Positions 11,266 through 22,523 of a stretch of 64,000 nt of DNA are shown piece by piece. The notes under the pieces were generated by a model, which saw nothing but the letters and a program-made list of their open reading frames with translations, was not told the DNA's origin and did no database searches. Source of the DNA: Aquarana catesbeiana (taxonomy: Eukaryota > Chordata > Amphibia > Anura > Ranidae). The position numbers were made by a program, and so were the translations under genes. The stretch is from assembly GCF_042186555.1 (NCBI RefSeq), contig NC_133332.1, positions 236,076,015 through 236,140,014 on the forward strand, in the 5' to 3' direction. The stretch's first letter is position 1; each line of letters begins with the position of its first letter.

Positions 11266-12557
11266 ATGGCGGATACACAGCAGGTGCGTGCTAATTACAG
11301 GAACGAGGAGGAGGAAAGCCCGGATCCGGACACGTCCCGATCCAGGAGATTTAAGGCCTCAAATATGTCCTTTGGGGAGATGTTAGAGATGGTCGACATC
11401 CTGAAGAAGGCCGACTATGACGGAAAGTATGGACCTTACCCCAACCCCAATGTCAGAAAGGCCAAGATCATGGCGAAAGTGGTCAGGAGTCTGCACCGGA
11501 ATTTCGGGGTACGACGATCGTAGGATCAGCTCAGGAAACGGTGGTTGGACCTCAAATTACGAGAACATGAGCAGTACAGAAAGATCTGGAGAGTGCTGCA
11601 AAAAAGTAAGTAGTTGTGCTGTGTTCCTATTCTTTATGTTTATTACGTTCGTGCTGCTCCATGTGCTTTTCTTAAAAGTGTACATTTTAAAATGGCAACT
11701 TTCATGTTCATGGGCACATTATTCGTTCGTATCAATTTTTCTTTCGGCCTATAAAACACCATTGTTTTGGCCATATGCATTTGGCCACATTTTTTACGCC
11801 CTACTTGTATGAGACTAATTTGGTTGTGTAGATGGCTTTGTTACTAGAATGAAATGCAAACTAGATTCTGTGTAAGGAGAGGACACAGAGCAGTTGTTTT
11901 CACATCTGGACACTGGAGCACTAGTGTGGGACACAAGAACACCATTTTTATTAGGGGGGCCCACACAGGTTCTCCAGTGTATACTATAGGGGTGTCTCCA
12001 TCTGTGAAGCTTGTACCATACAGGTAAAGTATTGCAGCTTGACAAAGGACACTGAAAATGCTACATTTTGGAACTCCAAAATAGACAATTGTACCCCACT
12101 TCCAAGCAATGTTTCCTATTTATAGTTCTGCCATCAAATATCTGTATGTTAAGTATAGCATTTTTGTTTTACATAGGGGAGAAAAGACTCGGAGGACACC
12201 CCTCATCTGAGGAGACCACAGACCCCCCCCACCTCTGGAAGAAGGGGAACTCCCCCCAACCCAAAAAGTGCAGGAGGAAGAAGACGTGGTGGAAATAGTC
12301 ACCACAAGAGGTGAGTGTCTGCGACCACAGGCTCAGGTAAGAGATGGATGCCGACATATTTTTGATACCTGTTTTTGGTTTCTCTCTTTTTAGGTGATCG
12401 TGATGTTGTGGATCCAGCTCCTTTCACATCAGAAAGTGCCCAGATCCTGATCGGGGAGATCATGGGGTGTAATTTACAATTGGAAAACCTCAAGAAAAAA
12501 ATCAATGATGTTATTCAAAAAAATAATAACATCATTGATGTTTTGGGGCGAGTTTAA
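11266..12557 (+). pseudogene. Harbinger Myb/SANT-like protein gene, 3 exons, broken
   Basis: Exon 1 11266-11605 (ATG, MADTQQVRANY), exon 2 12177-12310, exon 3 12394-12557, each bounded by AG and GT. Exon 1 carries a Myb/SANT trihelix-type domain: MLEMVDILKKADYDGKYGPY, then VRKAKIMAKVVRSLHRNFGV, then DQLRKRW. In Harbinger elements this second protein carries the nuclease to the nucleus and to the DNA ends. Two lesions are visible: an in-frame TAG at 11521-11523 within the domain, and a frame break in the C8 run at 12222-12229. One C fewer than needed leaves the acidic EEGELPPTQKV stretch and exon 3 out of phase. Exon 3 is a coiled-coil-like tail (LENLKKKINDVIQKNNNIID). Confidence 0.75.
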
Positions 12558-12621
12558 AACCCCTCCAAATCCCTTTGTTTTTTTGTGTGCTACAATGTTA
12601 AAAAATGTTTTAGCGATTTTT

Positions 12622-12845
12622 AGAAAAGCCAAATTTGGAGGATGCACACAGTGTGCCAATATGTACTATCTGCCATCACGGGAGATCAATGGACGTGTTT
12701 TGGGGGGTGCAACCTCTTCCTCAATAATAAAGTAGCTGAGAGGAAGAGGTTTCTCCCCCAAAACACGTCCCTTGATCCCCCGTGATGGCAGCTAGCACAT
12801 GTTGACATTGGGAAATTTGTGTGCATCTTCCAAATTTGGCTTTTC
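12622..12845. repeat. Long imperfect hairpin downstream of the Myb gene
   Basis: The left arm (about 12622-12718) and right arm (about 12735-12845) are inverted copies: both carry AAAAGCCAAATTTGGA, GATGCACACA, TGCCATCACGGG, GACGTGTTTTGGGGG and CCTCTTCCTC in mirrored order. The loop is about 15-20 nt and contains AATAATAAAG, which includes a plus-strand poly(A) signal that would serve the Myb gene. Confidence 0.85.
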
Positions 12846-13192
12846 CTGGGGTGACTTCATCCCATCTGAACGCAATATCAAACACAGTTCCTAAATACTC
12901 ATGTCTGATATTGCCTTCAAGTTCTACCAAATATGAACTTTGTAAGTTCAAGATTTGTGTCTTTCTTGTTTTTTTTTACACATGCCTGTTTTATCTGAAA
13001 TGGACATTTATATTTTTTATAATGCCCCCCCAAAAATTGTTATACAACAAACATGTTGGTTTGTTTTAAAAACCTTTTCTAAATGCACATGTGATTGTGC
13101 AGGTATTAAAAAGATTGTTAATCAAGAATGTGTGGATTATTGTCTCAACGCTACAACACGTTTGTGGTGATGTAATTGCTGCGTTCTGTGAA

Positions 13193-13292
13193 AATGGGGG
13201 TTATTTCCTAAGGAAAAATCCTCTTTGCACTACAAGTGCAGTTTCAAGTGCACTTGTAGCGCAAACTGTCTTTGCCTTTAGTAAATAACACC
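13193..13292. repeat. Small palindromic MITE inside the Harbinger element
   Basis: GGGTTATTTCCTAAGG at the left and CCTTTAGTAAATAACACCC at the right form inverted ends of a roughly 100-bp unit. It holds the internal mirrored motif CACTACAAGTGCA / TGCACTTGTAGCG. No coding content. Confidence 0.55.
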
Positions 13293-13356
13293 CAACAGTG
13301 CTTTGTATAAGGTTACACAATCACGCCATTTTCAGCACTCCCCACATTTGTCAGGG

Positions 13357-15594
13357 TCAGCTAAAACAAACACAAGCAGTAAATGTCAACAAAGATTTGC
13401 TTTTTTTTTTCTTTTTATTTGATAAAGGCTTATTGATGGCCCCCCTACCTGCAAAGAACTCAAGGTATCTTAACCGGACATCACGGGCACTCAGGGAGGG
13501 CAAGCCAGGACGGCCACTTTCAAGCGCCGTCAGGGTTGTTTCATTTAGAATTCCGGCCTCAGGCCCAACTGAGCCAGCATAGTTGGCAGAATGTTGGCGT
13601 AAAAAGTTATGTAGAACACAGCACGCCAGGATTATATGATTAAGTTTATACTCCGCCATATGGATGGGTGTCAGAAATAGGCGGAACCGGCTGGCCAGGA
13701 TTCCAAATGTGTTCTCCACCACTCTTCTGGCTCTGGCCAGCCGGTAATTAAAAACCCTCTGTTCCAGGGTGAGGGTCCTCATCGGGAATGGCTGCATAAG
13801 ATGGTCCCCCAGCGCAAATGCTTCATCCGCAACGAAGACGAATGGGAGTCCTTCCACATTCTCTTCTGGAGGTGGCAAGTCCAAGCTGCCATTCTGGAGA
13901 TGCCTGTAAAACTCCGTCTGGGCGATGACTCTACCATCGGACATCCGGCCATTCTTCCCCACGTCCACATACAGGAAGTCGTAATTAGCCGGCACAAACG
14001 CCAACATCACAATACTATTGAACCCCTTGTAATTATAATAGTACGACCCCGAGTTGGGTGGTGGGATGATGTGGACGTGTTTCCCATCAATTGCCCCTCC
14101 GCAGTTAGGAAAGTCCCACCGCTGGGCAAAGTGGGAGGCCACAGTCTGCCATTCCTGTGGCGTAGAAGGAAACTGTTGAGGAAAACAAAAAAAACTTAGT
14201 ATTTTTGCACATAAACATGGAAAGCAGATTAGACACAAACCTTCTTGGCCAACATCCAGATAACATTTCTTAAGGGAAATTTTACAACACCAAAGTATAA
14301 GGTACACCTATCATATTCCCCCTCCCCCCTCTCATGGGCCATTTCTAACATTATGGGGGAGGGGGGGATCTTGGACAGGTAACCCTCTTCACTTCATTGA
14401 GAGATGAATGCCTAAATACAGGGTATTACTTGGAACAGCCCCTCCTTAGTTACACTACTGGCAGCCCACTGGACAGGTAAGAAGTGTCATAATACAAAGA
14501 TATAAATACACACTGTACACATTTGAGCACATTTGGACATTCTGCTATAACCTATCAAGATAATAATAGGATCCAAAAACTTTAAACAGTACCATTTGAA
14601 AACATACAGGCAGGCCCTTGCACTACATGCTTTGGGTAATTCATCCATAAATCTGACCACAAAAGAGGTGGGTATAGTGTGTATGGGTTTGGCAAAGTCA
14701 GCAGATAGATGATTGAGGATAGATAGAGAATTGGTATCAGCTGACTTAGCAGTTGGGGGGAGGGAGGGTTAATAAAAATGATTTGGGGACACTACAAAAA
14801 AAAGCCTCTGGCACTCTGCCTGAATTTAAAGCACAAATCAGATTTCTAAACATTTTAGGGGGTGTTTGGGGTAAAGCACTACTATGGAGCTGATAAAATA
14901 CATTTTTAAGTGACTACATGAGGTGAATATAGGGGCAGGAGAGCATGCTGGGGAAGTGAAGGCAAATATGTATGAAGGACAAAAAAAAATCATTACATAA
15001 AAATCCAGCATGCATGAGAACAAAGGGGACATTCACAGCATATTACAATCATGGTAATTAGGGAATGAGGAAAGAAATACAATATATTAGCAAACATTAA
15101 ATACAATAAAATGTGATATTAAAGGATAAAAATCTTACCTTCATATACTCCTTCTGCAGGACCTGGATGATGGCAGAACAGGTCTCTGGGATAATGATCC
15201 CCAGAGCCTGGGGGGAGATGCCTGTCGAGAACTTCAAGTCCTGCAGGCTTCTCCCCGTCGCCAAGTACCGCATGGTAGCGACCAGCCTCTGCTCCGGAGT
15301 GATGGCTTGCCTCATGCAGGTATCCTGCCTGCTGATATAGGGGGTCAGCGAAGCCAACAAACGGTGAAATACGGGGTCCGTCATCCTGAGAAATTTCCTG
15401 AAATCATCAGGATTATTCTCACGGATCTCACGGAGCAAAGGCATATGAGAGAACTGGTCACGCTGAAGCAACCAATTCTTGGTCCATGAACTCCTCCCCA
15501 CCCTGTTCATGGACTGGACTTGTGTCAAGGTCAGGACCCCAACACCAAGCCCCCGCACAGCACGAACTCTACGAGGAGTACGTATACGCAACAT
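13357..15594 (-). CDS. Harbinger transposase (HARBI1-like DDE nuclease), 2 exons
   Basis: Exon 1 is 15594-15139 (ATG, 152 codons) and exon 2 is 14172-13357 (271 codons plus stop). The 966-nt intron has an AAG/GTAAG donor and a CAACAG acceptor and is phase 0, giving 423 aa without interruption. Exon 1 holds the helical region (FRKFLRMTDPVFHRLLASL, ITPEQRLVATMRYLATG). Exon 2 holds the DDE_Tnp_4-type nuclease: NCGGAIDGKHVHIIPP with the first Asp, LYVDVGKNGRMSDGRV with the second, VADEAFALG, and RVVENTFGILASRFR carrying the likely catalytic Glu. It would cut and rejoin the transposon ends in the nucleus. A Lys-rich C-terminal tail follows. Family length is typical. The intron (14173-15138) shows no gene. 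Confidence 0.9.
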
Positions 15595-16068
15595 GGCTAG
15601 AAAACGGTCGGCTGCTCAGAACGGAGTAACAGAACGCACTGAAGAACAGCAAGGCCTGTGAAGAGCGACCTGAAAAACAGTAACGAACGAACAAGAACAC
15701 AATGACAAGTCAAGGGTACTCGCTGCACGCACTGAAGAGCAGTTACAAACCCACAAGCACAAACTGAACCGCAGAAAATGATCTGAAAGCCACGAGTCTG
15801 AAAAAGCGTGAATCGTCTCTCACCAAACTTTTACTAACACGAGATTAGCAAAAGGAGCCCAAAGGGTGCCGCGCTTGGTTCTTAACTGGCCTTTTCTAGT
15901 CTCGTCGTACGTGGTGTACGTGACCGCGTGGTTGGCGATCGGAAATTTCGACAACTTTGTGCGACCGTGTGTACGCAAAACAAGTTTGAGCCAACATCCG
16001 TCGGAAAAAATCCTAGGATTTTGTTGTCGGAATGTCCGATCAATGTCCGACCGTGTGTACGGGGCATT

Positions 16069-16890
16069 AGAGACATTCCCCTTGACAATCTCTTCACATA
16101 CTTTTTCAACAGAAGGATGGTACCAGCTTTGCATCATCCACTGTAGCCATTTAATTCCTGGATTCAGGTGACAAAATCATATAAATCCAGGCATCTACAG
16201 TATACCGTTCTTGTCTGTGTTCATCGATTTCTGAGACAGAGCAGCCCTCTGCTGTAGCCTCCCCCATCATGATACCGGCTACAAGGTTACAATGTTGCAG
16301 TCTAACCACTAGATACAAGATAACTAAGACAATGCTTCCTTTTTCCTGCAGAAAACTGCTGACATCTCTATGTAGGAAAAGCATTCTAAAGAAAAAATAT
16401 TTAGACATCTTTCATTTAATGCCACCACACACCCCATTTAACTTAGTGGCCAATAGAGGCTCTGTTGGAATGTTAAACAGCAGGAAGTGGACTTTGGCTT
16501 AAAGCAGAACTTTCCCATAATAACTTCATAAAAAATAAAAAGAATGTTCTTTAGCAAGGAACATACACTCCACATTAATTATGCTACCAAAATTAGTGTG
16601 TGCTGTAAATTGCCTCCAGCATTGCTCCTTTTTCTTCTTGCTGGAGGCTGCCATTTTGCTGAAACCCAGAGCCCCTTTAGGATGTCAGCAGATTGGCCTG
16701 TAGTGGCTCAGTTTTTCAGCACAACGCCAAAAAATGCCAAAATTGTAGAGCAACTGAATATGTGCAGAGCAGAGTGAGACAGTATAGTACTGGATTTAAA
16801 ACCGTATAGGCACTTATTTTTAATGTTTCATAGCTATACCTGGAGAAACGACCAGCCTGAAGTGATCTAGCAGGACTAAATTTTCTGACT
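16069..16890. other. Gap without recognised gene
   Basis: Unique-looking AT-rich sequence. A short minus-strand open stretch at about 16107-16162 (contains WLQWMMQSWYHPSVEK) could be a small exon but its acceptor is poor; see rejected items. Confidence 0.4.
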
Positions 16891-16892
16891 CT

Positions 16893-17532
16893 GCTATAGC
16901 CAAATATGGCTACCGCACAGTCACCCAGTTCTGGGAGGGCGTCCATGGACGTCCTGCCAGAATCCTCTGCGTGCATCCAGCACTATGTGACCACTGTGTC
17001 TTTCAGACACAGCTGATCACAGACTGCGGTAAAGGGCCAGTCACAGCAGCCCTTTCCCATTTGATCAGCTGTGTCCAATCACAGCTGATCACACTTAAAC
17101 AAACTTGCCATTTATCGGCAGTCTTTTCTTCCCACACCATGTCTGTAGGAGGAGAGAATAGCCATTAACTGGCAAGCCTGTCAGTGCCAATCAGTGCCTC
17201 CCATCAGCGCATATCAGTGCAGCCTCATCAACGCACCTCACCGAAGAAGAAAAATTACTTATTTGCAAAATTATATAGCAGAAACTAAGAAAAATGTTTT
17301 TTTTCCTTTTTCAAAATTTTCGGTCTTATTTGTTTAACAAAAAATACAAAATCCAGTGGTGATTAAATAAGACCAAAAGAAAGCTCTGTCTAAAAAAAAA
17401 AAAAAAATGATAAAAATTTTATTTGGGTACAGTGTTGCATGACCGCGCAATTGTCATTCAAAGTGCAACAGCGCTGAAAGCTGAAAATTGGCCTGGGCAG
17501 GAAGGGGGTGAAAGTGCCCGATACTGAAGTGG
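16893..17532 (+). mobile_element. piggyBac-type MITE, left tip missing
   Basis: The left part (TAGCCAAATATGGCT, then GGGAGGGCGTCCATGGACGTCC) matches the subterminal region of the elements at 5301 and 36763 but the CCACTT tip is gone. The right end CTGAAGTGG is followed by TTAA at 17533-17536. The poly-T/A rich right half shares GTGATTAAATA and GAAAGCTCT motifs with the other copies. No coding. Confidence 0.75.
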
Positions 17533-17576
17533 TTAAAGTCAGAGCAGAAATCAAAGCCAAGCTTGTTAAAGAAATA

Positions 17577-19156
17577 CAGTGCCTTGAAAAAGTATTCATA
17601 CCCCTTGAAATTTTCCACATTTTGTCATGTTACAAACAAAAAGGTAAATGTATTTTATTGGGATTTTATGTGATAGACCAACACAAAGTGGCACATAATC
17701 GGGAAGTGGAAGGAAAATGATAGTTTTCAAATTTTTTTACAAATAAATATCTGAAAAGTGTGGCAAGCATTTGTATTCAGCCCTCCTCAATACTTTGTAG
17801 AACCGCCTTTTGCTACAATTACAACTGCAAGTCTTTTTGGAGATGTCTCTACCAGCTTTGAACATCTAGAGGGTGACATTTTTGCCTTTTCTTCTTTGCA
17901 AAAAAGCTCAAGCTCTGTCAGATTGGATGGAGAGCGCCCGTGAACAGCAATTTTCAAGTCTTGCCACAGATTCTCAATTGGATTTAGGTCTGGACTTTGA
18001 CTGGGCCATTCTAACACATTGATATTCTTTGATCTAAACTATTCCATTGTAGTTCTGGCTGTATGTTTAGGGTAGTTGTTCTGCTGGAAGGTGGAGTCTT
18101 TTGCAGACTCTTAAAAGGTTTTCTTCTAAGATCGCCCTGTATTTGGCTCCATCCATCTTCCCATCAACTCTGACCAGCTTTGCTGTCCCTGCTGAAGAAA
18201 AGCATTACCACAACATGATGCTGCCACCACCATGTTTCACGGTGGGGATGATGTGTTCAGGGTGATGTGCAGTGTTAGTTTTCCACCACACATAGCATTT
18301 TGCATTTAGGCCAAAAAGTTCAATTTTGGTCTCATCTGACCAAAACACCTTCTTCCACATGATTGCTGTGTCCCCCACATGGCTTCTCGCAAACGGGACT
18401 TCTTATGGCTCTCTTTCAACAAAGGCTTCCTTCTTGCCACTCTTCCACGTCAGATTTGCGAAGTGCATGACTAATAGTTGTCCTGTGGACAGATTCTCCC
18501 ACCTGAGCTGTGGATCTCTGCAGCTCCTCCGCAGTTACCATGGGCCTCTTGGCTGCTTTTCTGATTAATGCTCTCCTTGCCCGGCCAGTCAGTTTAGGTG
18601 GACGGCCATGTCTTGGTAGGTTTGCAGTTGTGCCATACTGTTTCCATTTTTGGATTATGGATTGAACAGTGCTCTGTGAGATGTTCAAAGCTTGGGATAT
18701 TTTTTCTCTTTTTCATAACCTAACCCTTCTTTAAACTTCTCCACAACTTAATCGCTGACCTGTCTGTTTTGTTCCTTGGCCTTCATTATGTTGTTTGTTC
18801 ACTAAGGTTCTCTAACAAACCTATGAGGGTTTCACAGAACAGCTGTATTTATACTGAGATTAAATTACACACAGGTGGACTATTTACTAATTTGGTGACT
18901 TCTGAAGGCAATTGGTTCCACTAGATTTTAGTTAGGGGTATGAAAGTAAAGGGGGCTGAATACCAATGCACACCACACTTTTCAGATACTTATTTATAAT
19001 ATAAAAAAAATGGAAAACCATTTTTTAATTTTCCTTCCACTTCACAGTTATGTGGCACTTTGTGTTGGTCTCATAAAATCCCAATAAAATACATTTACGC
19101 TTTTGGTTGTAACATGACAAAATGTTAAGGGGTATGAATACTTTTTCAAGGCACTG
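17577..19156 (-). mobile_element. Complete Tc1/mariner element with long terminal inverted repeats
   Basis: CAGTGCCTTGAAAAAGTATT at 17577 and its complement ending at 19156, each flanked by TA (17575-17576 and 19157-19158), as expected for Tc1/mariner targets. Inverted similarity extends over about 200 bp on each side. Size 1580 bp is normal for the superfamily. Confidence 0.95.
17780..18800 (-). pseudogene. Tc1 transposase, frameshifted
   Basis: Read on the minus strand: the helix-turn-helix and GRPP linker (ISQSTVQSIIQKWKQYGT, PRHGRPPKLTGRARRALI, QVGESVHRTTISHALRKS) at about 18430-18690, a catalytic middle around 18180-18260 in another frame, and the C-terminal block WPSQSPDLNPIENLWQDLK at about 17950-18010, upstream of the final KLVETSPKRLAVVIVAKGG. 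Frames change at least twice, so no active enzyme is encoded. It would have excised and inserted the element at TA sites. Confidence 0.9.
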
Positions 19157-19158
19157 TA

Positions 19159-20190
19159 CAAGTACTGTCTATATTCAAGTCAGGGAGATTTTCCAACCTC
19201 GATCACCTTCACAGAGGGAAACCTCCCACTGGGGACACCTCTTCCAGTGGCAACTGGAGATTTCCATCTACAGTGGGGAGCGTTACCCTCCATTCCCATT
19301 AGGACACATAACACCAATAAAAACCCTAATGAGCTTTTAACCCTAAAAAAGTCTTAAAAATGCAGCGTAAAGCACCAGGAAATGTATGAAAGTGAAAAAA
19401 GGAATTCGAACAATAAGAGCTGACATACACTTGTGTTTTGTAGTGCCTGTGCATCTTTTCAGCTGAACACGGTTTTCTGCTGATTTAACGAAACTCAGCA
19501 AGCCATGCAAGTAAGATTCATTGAGCAGCATCAAGAAAGTGCTGGGTGAGGGAAGAGGGGAGCTGTGTCTCAGCATTCACAGTGAGAGCTAAATAAAGGA
19601 AAGAGGACCTGTCCTGACTGCCACTAATGAAAAAAATAATTTCTCAGCTGGATGCTGGGACTGACTGCCCCCTAAATCCTTTATTGATTACTGCAGTCCT
19701 GCACTAGTATTGATATTTACATCAAAGCACCTGTCTGACATTATCAAATGATACCCATTCCATCAAAGATTAAAAAAAAAACAAAAAAATAAAAACTTTG
19801 TTTCCTCTTATAATGTTCATCCTGCAGTGCGTATGAATCAATAGAGATTGATCTGTCTGATACAAGATCCTTAAAACTGTAGCCTGGATAACATTAATCA
19901 AAAGCTCACAGTGCCACTTCTTCCTTCGTCTTGCTCTATAGCACGGCAAGTCTGTCTAAATACTGATAAAGTACTAAAGGTGATTTTGCCCAACATGCCT
20001 GCACAGTTCTCAATAATTGCAAAGAAAAGGGATTTCAAGTTTTTAAAACCTGTCACCATTGAACAAGAACGCAGTCAGCCAGATACTTTTCCTTCCCCCA
20101 AAGAGCAAATAAAGGCATGAATTGGGATAAAATCTTAGGAACAAAGAACACGGAGGAGAGATGGGTTTGCTTTAAGAGCATATTAAATAA
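19159..20190. other. Gap without recognised gene
   Basis: No convincing frame on either strand. A poly-A/C patch at about 19770-19800 and short purine-rich pieces are present. Sequence otherwise looks single-copy. Confidence 0.5.
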
Positions 20191-20194
20191 CGGC

Positions 20195-21775
20195 ATTAGC
20201 CAATGAATCCCATTGGGTAATAAATTTAAAAGAGCGAACAAATCACCGGGATGGCTTGCACCCGAGGGTACTTAGGGAACTCAGTCAAGTAATTGCCAGA
20301 TCATTGTTCCTAATTTTTACTGACAGTCTACTGACTGGAATGGTACCAGCTGCTTGGAGAAAAGCCAATGTAGCACCAATATTTAAAAAGGGCCCAAAAT
20401 ACACCCCTGGGAATTACAGACCAGTTAGCCGAACATCAATAGTATGAAAACTCTTGGAGGGGATGATAAGGGACTAGATACAATATTTTAGTAATGTGAT
20501 CGGTATCATTAGCAGTAATTGGCATGGATTCATGAAGAATCGTTCTTGCCAAACCAATCTATTAACCTTCTATGAGGAGGCGAGTTGCCATCTAGATAAA
20601 GGAAGGCCCGTAGACGTTGTGTATCTGGATTTTGCAAAAGCATTTGACACAGTTCTCCATAAACGTTTACTGTACAAAATAAGGTCCGTTGGTATGGACC
20701 ATAGGGTTAGTACATGGATTGAAAACTGGCTACAAGGGCGAGTTCAGAGGGTGGTGATAAATGGGGAGTACTCAGAATGGTCAGGGGTGGGTAGTGGAGT
20801 CCCCCGGGGTTCTGTGCTGGGACCAATCCTAGTTAATTTGTTCATAAATGACCTGGAGGATGGGGTAAACAGTTCAATCTCTGTATTTGCAGACAATACT
20901 AAGCTAAGCAGGGCAATAACTTCTCTGCAGGATGTGGAACCTTGCAAAAAGATCTGAACAAATTAATGGGATGGGCAACCACAAATGAGGTTCAAAGTAG
21001 AAAAATGTAAAATAATGCATTTGGTTAGTAAAAATATGAATGCAATCTACTCACTGGGGGGAGAACCTCTGGGGGAATGCAGGATGGAAAAGGACCTGGG
21101 GGTCCTAGTAGATGATAGGCTCAGCAATGACATGAAATGCCAAGCTGCTGCTAACAAAGCAAACAGAATATTGACATGCATTAAAAAGGGGATCAAATCC
21201 AGAGATAAAACGATAATTTTCCCGCTCTACAAGACTCTGGTCCGGCCGCACCTAGAGTATGCTGTCCAGTTGTGGGCACTAGTCCTCAGGAAGGATGTAC
21301 TGGAAATGGAGCGAGTACAAAGAAGGGCAACTAAGCTAATAAAGGGTCTGGAGGATATTAGTTATGAGGAAAAGTTGCGAGCACTGAACTTATTCTCTTT
21401 GGAGAAGAGACGCTTGAGAGGGGATATGATTTCAATTTACAAATACCGTACTGGTGACCCCACAATAGGGATAAAACTTTTTTGCAGAAGGGAGTTTAAC
21501 AAAACTTGTGGCCACTCATTAAAATCAGAAGCAAAAAGGTTTAACCTTAAACTACGTAGAGGGTTCCTTACTGTAAGAGCAACAAGGATGTGGAATTCCC
21601 TTCCACAAGTGGTGGTCTCAGCATGGGAGCATTGATAGTTTCAAGAAACTATTAGATAAGCATCTGAACGACAGCAACATACAGGAATATACAATGTAAT
21701 ACTGACATATAATCACACACATGGGTTGGACTTGATGGACGTGTGTTCTTTTTCAACCTCACCTACTATGTAAAA
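20195..21775 (+). mobile_element. CR1-clade LINE, 5'-truncated
   Basis: The RT domain is followed by a CR1 C-terminal region and the 3' tail GGGTTGGACTTGATGGACGT plus CAACCTCACCTACTATGTAA, a tail seen in amphibian CR1 elements. The endonuclease is missing. No target-site duplication was identified. Confidence 0.9.
20236..21635 (+). pseudogene. CR1 reverse transcriptase, nearly full RT domain, broken
   Basis: Visible blocks: AAWRKANVAPIFKKG and GNYRPVSRTSI (about 20355-20445); FMKNRSCQTNLLTFYEEA; VDVVYLDFAKAFDTVLHKRL (about 20610-20670); GVPRGSVLGPILVNLFINDL (about 20798-20858); and FADNTKL at about 20886-20906, where the family has FADDTKL. The second catalytic Asp is therefore Asn. The 3' part (20985-21635) contains YKTLVRPHLEYAVQLWA and ends near RATRMWNSLPQVVVSA. 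Stops at about 20446-20476 and 20956 and a frame change near 20960 break the frame. Confidence 0.9.
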
Positions 21776-22523
21776 TACACAGGGGGGATAAAATAACAAA
21801 CACAATATCAATATAGAGTTACGGAAACACAATTACAAACACGGATATGAAGGGGAGTCACATTGGAAGGCATGTCAGAAAATCAGTAGGTGTTAAATCG
21901 GTGTGACACAGCAAGGTGTTGTGTCAATCGGCACTTTACTATGACATGTATAACAATAAGCAAGAACAGTGCTTTGAAAATGACATAACGAATGAACATC
22001 AAAAGGAAAAAAAAAATAAAAAATTAAATCTGTCTTAATTACTTCTCCTTATACACTATCCACTTGTGCATCAAATACATCTATTCAACAGAAATACACC
22101 CACTGGACACTTTTTGAGGTACACCTTGCTAGTACCGGGTTGGACCCCCTTTTGCCTTCATTCTTCATGGCATAGGTTCAACAAGGTGTTGGAAACATTC
22201 CTCAGAGATTTTGGTCCATAGTGACATGATAGCATCCATGATGTGAGTCTCCCATTCCACCACATCCCAAAGGTGCTCTATTGGATTGCGATATGGTGAC
22301 TGTGGAGGCCATTGGAGTACAGTGATCTCATGGTCATGTTCGATAAACCAGTTTGAGATAATTTGAGCTTTGTGACATGGTGCATTATCCTGCTGGAAGG
22401 AGCCATCAGAAGATGGGTACACTGTAGTCATAAAGGGATGGACATGGTCAGCAACAATACTTAGGTAGGCCGTGGCGTTTAAACGATGCGCAATTGGTAC
22501 TAAGGGGCCCAAAGTGTGCCAAG

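Larger units (their letters stand above)
8950..16068 (-). mobile_element. Harbinger (PIF-type) DNA transposon, about 7.1 kb, three genes
   Basis: Inverted ends: AATGCCCAGTACACACGGTC at 8951 and, at the right end to 16068, the complement of AATGCCCCGTACACACGGTC; both continue into repeated TCGGA/TCCGA motifs. Flanking bases are TAA on the left and TTA on the right, compatible with but not proving the 3-bp TWA target site of Harbinger elements. Inside are a nuclease gene (minus), a Myb/SANT-like gene (plus), a MADF gene (minus) and a second partial MADF copy (plus). 9200-9720 is AT-rich with no gene. Confidence 0.8.

Noticed and set aside
16107..16162. Possible 56-nt host exon on the minus strand (contains WLQWMMQSWYHPSVEK)
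   Set aside because: Donor GTATGT is good, but the acceptor CTGAATCCAG has a weak pyrimidine tract, entry phase does not match the exon at 34040-34198, and it abuts the Harbinger end.
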